A stretch of 64,000 nt of DNA from NCBI GenBank assembly GCA_037200975.1, contig JBBCGI010000001.1:2418001-2482000 (forward strand). Reading direction: 5' to 3'. The notes beneath the pieces are model-generated. The model was not told the origin of the DNA. It worked only from the letters and a program-made list of their open reading frames with translations, and did not search any database. Shown piece by piece: positions 59,640-64,000 of the stretch; position 1 is the stretch's first letter; every line of letters begins with the position of its first letter. The translations under genes were made by a program, and so were the position numbers. This DNA is from Pseudomonadota bacterium (GTDB lineage Bacteria; Pseudomonadota; Gammaproteobacteria; Steroidobacterales; Steroidobacteraceae).

Positions 59640-61562
59640 ATGACTGCGCCACGGACATCCGGACACCGCCTGTTTCTGCCGCTGATCGCGACGCTGTGGC
59701 TCGCGGGTTTTCCCCCGGCGTCGTTCGCGCGGCTGCAATCGGGCGAAGTGCCGGTATGGCAGGTGCAGGAAGTCACGTTCGAGGCGGCCCGCGATTACGC
59801 AAATCCTTACGTCGACGTCGAATTCTGGGTCGATCTTTCCGGGCCGGGATTCTCGCGGCGCGTGTACGGGTTCTGGGATGGTGGACGCACGTTCAAGGCA
59901 CGCTTCGTCGCGACGCAGCCCGGTGAATGGAGCTGGACGTCGGGCGCAAATCAAGCGAACGATTCCGGACTCAACGGCGGCGGCGGAAAATTCCAGGCGG
60001 TTGGCTGGAGCGCGGCCGAGCTCGAGGAGAATCCGAACCGCCGCGGTTTCGTGCGCGCCAGCGAGAATGGTCATGCGCTGCGCTACGCGGATGGCACGCC
60101 GTTCTTCCTGGTGGGCGACACCTGGCTGGCCGCATCGACGTGGCGATTGCCATGGAAGGGGAGCCAGCCGACCGCGGACTATCTACCCGCGCCGGGCATC
60201 GGCTTCGAGGAGGCGGTGTCGTACCGCAAGCGCCAGGGGTTCAACTCCGTCTCGTTCATCGCTGCGTTTCCGAACTGGGCAGCGGATGCACGCGGCGCGA
60301 CCTTTGCGAACAAGGATGGAGTCTTCCTGCGCAATGCCTGGGAGAAGTTCGGCTATTGGGCACCGAACGCGAAGATTTCCACCGCCGACGGCGCGACCAC
60401 CACCGCGAAGGACATGCACGACGAACATGGCAACCGCCCGTTCGAAGTGTTCGCGGATCGCGAGGGCTTGGCCAATTTCGATCGCATCAATCCGCAATAT
60501 TTCGCCAGCCTCGATCGCAAGATGCGTTACCTGTCCGACCAGGGATTCGTGCCGTTTCTCGAAACGATCCGCCGCGACAACGCTCCCTCGTGGAAGGCCT
60601 ACTTCGATTTCAACGCCTCGTACGGCCGCTTCGTGCAGTACCTCATCGCGCGGTACGGCGCGTTCAATCTCATCTTCAGTGGCATCCATCTCGACTGGAT
60701 ACCGAAGGAATTCAGTCTCACCGCGGATGAGTTCAATGCCGCGCTTACCCAGCACCACGCAAAGTACGGCCCGTTGCCGTTCGGCCAGCCGTATACGACG
60801 CTCATCGATCGATCCACCTACAAGGCATTCGGGCATGGCGCCGCCGCGCCCTGGCTCACGATGCACACGGTGGGCAACAATCCGCGCAATCACGCCATCT
60901 ACGCCTCGATCGAAGAGCTCTTCCGCCTGCAGCCGCCTTATCCGGCCGCGAACCTCGAGCCTTACTACACGGGCTGGAATCATTCGATCAATCGCCCGGG
61001 TGGCGAAACGCCGGCCGAGAATTCCGCGCGCGACAATTATTTCGCGCGCGCGATGATGTACGGCTCGGTGCTGTCGGGCGCGCTGGCGGGTCATGTACAT
61101 GGCACCGGTGCGTACGACGTGACCTCCACTGGCGAGCCGCCTGGTTGGCGTCCATACATCTGGACCGCGCTGCGTTACGAATCCGGCGCGCAGATGCGGC
61201 ACCTCGCCGCGTTCGTGTTGTCGGAAGGCGCGCGTTACCAGCAGTTGCAACTCGCCTCGGCCGATCTCCTGCCGCGCGGAATTCCGGGTGCCCGCGACGA
61301 CGGTCTCGACGGCTGGGGCTTTCTCATGCGCACCCCCGATCGAGCCTTCGCGCTGCTGTATTTCGAAAAGGGCGCGCCGCCGCCGCGGATGCGCGGCTTC
61401 AATCCACAGACTAACTACTCGTTCACGGCCTTCGATCCGCGCACCGGGTCATGGGCCCGCGCGCGTTTGCTGAGAAGCGACGCCGCCGGGCTGCTGACGC
61501 TGCCGGTCCCGAAAGCGGGGTCGGCAGAAGACTTCGCGGGGAAAATACTCGCGATGCCGTGA
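59640..61562 (+). CDS. DUF5060/DUF4038 glycoside hydrolase-like exported protein
   Basis: A 640-residue secreted protein. The signal peptide is MTAPRTSGHRLFLPLIATLWLAGFPPASFA. A DUF5060 beta-sandwich follows (VWQVQEVTFEAARDYANPYVDVEFWVDLSGPGFSRRVYGFWDGGRTFKARF), then the DUF4038 TIM-barrel region (YADGTPFFLVGDTWLAASTWRLPW, FLETIRRDNAPSWKAYFDFNASYGRFVQYLIARYGAFNLIFSGIHLDWIP, TMHTVGNNPRNHAIYASIEELF). The C-terminal part is a collagen-binding-like domain. The family includes apiosidase-type glycosidases, so a plant-polysaccharide role is plausible. ATG 59583 is an upstream alternative without a signal. It precedes the TonB-dependent receptor in the same direction. Confidence 0.85.
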   Translation: MTAPRTSGHRLFLPLIATLWLAGFPPASFARLQSGEVPVWQVQEVTFEAARDYANPYVDVEFWVDLSGPGFSRRVYGFWDGGRTFKARFVATQPGEWSWTSGANQANDSGLNGGGGKFQAVGWSAAELEENPNRRGFVRASENGHALRYADGTPFFLVGDTWLAASTWRLPWKGSQPTADYLPAPGIGFEEAVSYRKRQGFNSVSFIAAFPNWAADARGATFANKDGVFLRNAWEKFGYWAPNAKISTADGATTTAKDMHDEHGNRPFEVFADREGLANFDRINPQYFASLDRKMRYLSDQGFVPFLETIRRDNAPSWKAYFDFNASYGRFVQYLIARYGAFNLIFSGIHLDWIPKEFSLTADEFNAALTQHHAKYGPLPFGQPYTTLIDRSTYKAFGHGAAAPWLTMHTVGNNPRNHAIYASIEELFRLQPPYPAANLEPYYTGWNHSINRPGGETPAENSARDNYFARAMMYGSVLSGALAGHVHGTGAYDVTSTGEPPGWRPYIWTALRYESGAQMRHLAAFVLSEGARYQQLQLASADLLPRGIPGARDDGLDGWGFLMRTPDRAFALLYFEKGAPPPRMRGFNPQTNYSFTAFDPRTGSWARARLLRSDAAGLLTLPVPKAGSAEDFAGKILAMP

Positions 61563-61685
61563 GCGCTAGCCCCACGCATCCCGGGACAAGATCATTTCAT
61601 CCTGCTTTTGTTGACTCGCCCCCGGGTTTCACAACATCCTGCCTCCTGGCGATCAAGCCGGATTGCAGGGTCAAGGGAGCAAATC

Positions 61686-64000
61686 ATGCGTGGATCGAAG
61701 CCATTGCCGTTGTTCTTGAGCGCGGTTCTGGGGGCGCTTGCGTCCTCCGGGGCACCTGCCCAGGAGAGCCCCGCGGCCGACCAGGCGATTGAAGAAGTGG
61801 TCGTCACCGGGTCGCGTATCCGGCAGACCGAACAAGGCTTCGCGAATCCCGTGACCACGTTTTCTGCGGAAAACATCGTCCAATCCGGCAAGACGGACCT
61901 GGCGGACTTTCTCGCGCAGTCACCCGCACTGGTCGGATCCATCACCGGCGACCTGACGGCCGGGTCCAACCCCGGATTCGGCGAGGTGGGCCTGAACCTG
62001 CTCGACCTGCGCCACCTCGGTGTAGCCCGCACGCTCGTACTGGTGGACGGACGCCGCCACGTGTCCGGCCTCGCGGGTTCCGCGGCGGTCGACATCGACG
62101 CGATCCCGACCGATCTGCTGGAGGCGGTGGACGTGCTGACGGGCGGCGCCTCCGCCATCTACGGTGCCGACGGTGTGTCGGGCGTGGTCAATTTCCGGCT
62201 CAAGAAGGATTTCGAGGGCATCACCTTCCGTGGGCAGACGAGCGCGTCGGAACATGGCGATGGCCAGAACAATTTCGCCGCGCTGACCGCCGGCATGAAT
62301 TTCGCGGAAGGCCGCGGCAATGTCGCGCTGGCGTACGAGTTCAGCGCGGACCAGCGCGTGAACGACCAGGCCCGCTCCTTCCTGCGCGCACCGCGCGCCG
62401 CCGAGCTCGCGCAGAACCAGGATGATCTGGACGACGATCCGAACGTACCCGACAACATTCCCTACAACGACATCCGTTACGCCGACAGCTCGCCCACCGG
62501 TGCGGTCGACGTGGACTTCGATTTCGCCCCGGATTTCGAAGGCAATGGCAGCGTGTACGACCGCGGCTTCCTGCTCGAAAACTCCGGCGGTTACACGCAG
62601 GGTGGATCGAGCACCCCGGTAAACGGCTACCAGGGAGATCTGTTCCCCAAGATGGATCGCCACCTGGTCAACCTGGTGAGCCACTTCGACGTGAGCGATT
62701 CGCTGACGATTACCGCCGAGGGCAAGTACGTGCGCTCGCACGCTTTTTCGGTGGCGCAGCCGTCGTACGACTTCTACCTCTTCATGACGCCTGACAACCC
62801 GTACATGCCCGACGAGATCCGCGACGCAATCGTGCCGGGCGCGGCAGCGGAATATTTCGAGGATCCCGAGACGCCCGACGGCGTGCTGCTCACGCGCGAC
62901 AACTACGATCTCGGCGTCAACGCGGAAGACACCACGCGCGAGACGCTGCGCGGCGTGCTGGCCGCGAACGGCACGGTGAGCGATCACCTGCAATACGAAG
63001 CTTCTTATGTCTACGGTGAAACCAAGAGCCGGATCGTCACGATCAAGAACCGCTCCGAAGACAACTGGGCTGCGGCGATCGATGCCGTCACCGACCCGAT
63101 CACCGGGGTGCCGGTCTGCCGCCGCTCGCTCGATCCGGAAGCGGAGGACTACCTCGCCGGCTGCGTTCCCTACAACATCTTCGGCAACGATGTGCGGAAC
63201 CAGGGCGCGGCCGATTTCGTCAACACCGACAGCGTTTCGCACACGAAGGTGACCCAGCAGGTCGTCTCGGGTTCGATGTCCGGCGATTTCGGCGATGCCC
63301 TGAAACTCCCGGGAGGTTCGATCGGCTTCGCGTTCGGCGCCGAATATCGGCGCGAAACCAGCGACTCCGTGCCTGCGCCCGAGATCCAGGACGGCTCGTC
63401 GTGGAGCGGTCCCGTCACACCGTCTTATGGCAGCTTCGACGTCAAGGAAGTTTTCGCCGAGGTGAACGTGCCGCTGCTCAAGGACGCGCGGTTCGCGGAA
63501 CGGCTGTCGTTCGGCGCCGCCTTCCGTGCGTCGGACTACAGCACGGTGGGTTCCACCAGTTCATGGAAGGTCGATGCGGTATATGCGCCGGTGCGTTCGG
63601 TGACGCTGCGCGGCACATACGCCCAGGCCGTGCGCGCGCCGAACATCGCCGAGCTGTTTTCCCCGGAAACCACCACGTTCCATTTCATCACCGATCCTTG
63701 CGACATCAACGAGCTGAACAACGGCACGAGCACGCGTGAAGAGAATTGCGCCGAGTTGTTGACCGGGCTGGGTGTCGATCCGGGGTCGTTCCTGCCGTCG
63801 AACACGACGCAGGCGACCTTGTACACAGAGGGCATCTACGGCGGCAACCGCGCGCTGCGCGAGGAGACTGCGACCACGTGGACGGCGGGCGTGGTGCTGC
63901 GGCCGGAGTTCGCGTCCGGCCTGACCGTGGCGCTCGACTGGTACGACATCGAGATCGAGGACGCCATCAACACACCCGAGGCGCAGGAAGTGGCGCAGCT
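61686..64000 (+). CDS. TonB-dependent receptor (3' end beyond the window)
   Basis: An outer-membrane receptor; 771 codons are visible and the frame is open at the window edge. ATG 61686 follows AAGGGAG. The signal peptide MRGSKPLPLFLSAVLGALASSGAPAQ is followed by IEEVVVTGSRIRQTE and the plug domain (NIVQSGKTDLADFLAQSPAL, LNLLDLRHLGVARTLVLVDGRRHVSG, DIDAIPTDLLEAVDVLTGGASAIYGADGVSGVVNF). Barrel strands then follow. The VDGRR and GGASAIYGADGVSGVVN blocks are typical of the large receptors of Xanthomonadales, Caulobacterales and Sphingomonadales. The glycosidase gene just upstream suggests an oligosaccharide ligand; this is inference. Confidence 0.94.
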   Translation, partial: MRGSKPLPLFLSAVLGALASSGAPAQESPAADQAIEEVVVTGSRIRQTEQGFANPVTTFSAENIVQSGKTDLADFLAQSPALVGSITGDLTAGSNPGFGEVGLNLLDLRHLGVARTLVLVDGRRHVSGLAGSAAVDIDAIPTDLLEAVDVLTGGASAIYGADGVSGVVNFRLKKDFEGITFRGQTSASEHGDGQNNFAALTAGMNFAEGRGNVALAYEFSADQRVNDQARSFLRAPRAAELAQNQDDLDDDPNVPDNIPYNDIRYADSSPTGAVDVDFDFAPDFEGNGSVYDRGFLLENSGGYTQGGSSTPVNGYQGDLFPKMDRHLVNLVSHFDVSDSLTITAEGKYVRSHAFSVAQPSYDFYLFMTPDNPYMPDEIRDAIVPGAAAEYFEDPETPDGVLLTRDNYDLGVNAEDTTRETLRGVLAANGTVSDHLQYEASYVYGETKSRIVTIKNRSEDNWAAAIDAVTDPITGVPVCRRSLDPEAEDYLAGCVPYNIFGNDVRNQGAADFVNTDSVSHTKVTQQVVSGSMSGDFGDALKLPGGSIGFAFGAEYRRETSDSVPAPEIQDGSSWSGPVTPSYGSFDVKEVFAEVNVPLLKDARFAERLSFGAAFRASDYSTVGSTSSWKVDAVYAPVRSVTLRGTYAQAVRAPNIAELFSPETTTFHFITDPCDINELNNGTSTREENCAELLTGLGVDPGSFLPSNTTQATLYTEGIYGGNRALREETATTWTAGVVLRPEFASGLTVALDWYDIEIEDAINTPEAQEVAQ

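Overview
The window reads as one piece of chromosome from a high-GC gammaproteobacterium of the Xanthomonadales/Steroidobacteraceae kind. This is inferred from gene order: yicC-gmk-rpoZ-spoT-ridA-recG, rph-rdgB-hemW, pilMNOPQ-aroK-aroB-dgt and tesA/ybbA-ybbP are gammaproteobacterial neighbourhoods. TonB-dependent uptake, PEP-CTERM and DUF6502 proteins also fit. No rRNA, tRNA, CRISPR array, integrase or insertion sequence was seen.

Layout. 1-1172: end of a NitT/TauT-type ABC importer (permease and ATPase). 1249-6331: a sugar-acid cluster for a De Ley-Doudoroff type galactose route (SSS symporter, DgoA aldolase, DgoK kinase, Gfo/Idh/MocA sugar dehydrogenase, SDR). 6469-8909: a PEP-CTERM protein behind a perfect CRP/Clp palindrome, then ubiA and tonB. 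8994-18982: housekeeping block (recG, ridA, spoT, rpoZ, gmk, yicC; then PP2C phosphatase, rph, rdgB, hemW). 18983-19348: a non-coding stretch with a cluster of DnaA-box sequences and the rpmE promoter. 19349-25735: rpmE, an M48 lipoprotein peptidase, gltA, an unknown gene, and a class A penicillin-binding protein.

25755-34086: a GEMM-I cyclic-di-GMP riboswitch leads the type IV pilus assembly operon pilMNOPQ, followed by aroK, aroB and dgt. 34115-37996 is a visibly AT-richer accessory segment: three diverged DUF6502-type proteins and an exported protein ending in eight near-identical 18-residue repeats. This is the best candidate for an undescribed system. 38020-45944: fadD, then head-to-head tesA and ybbA-ybbP, with a membrane metallophosphoesterase coupled to ybbP, and an anti-sigma-like membrane protein. 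46169-51551: a DUF4139 protein, a LytTR regulator with its LytS-type kinase, and a degenerate EAL protein. 51808-56092: DUF1993, a LysR regulator with a divergent operator, an acyl-CoA dehydrogenase and a Tat-exported aldo/keto reductase. A perfect 41-bp inverted repeat follows at 56093-56180. 56185-64000: a lipoprotein sugar dehydrogenase with an FnIII domain, a HAD phosphatase, a small membrane protein, TerC, a DUF5060/DUF4038 glycosidase-like protein, and the start of a TonB-dependent receptor that runs off the window.

Themes. Sugar capture and oxidation recurs at both ends. Surface behaviour recurs in the middle (c-di-GMP riboswitch, pili, degenerate EAL protein, PEP-CTERM protein). Two CRP/Clp-like sites sharing 14 of 16 bases sit before the PEP-CTERM gene and before the repeat protein, hinting at a shared regulator. 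All functions are read from sequence and family knowledge; nothing was searched.
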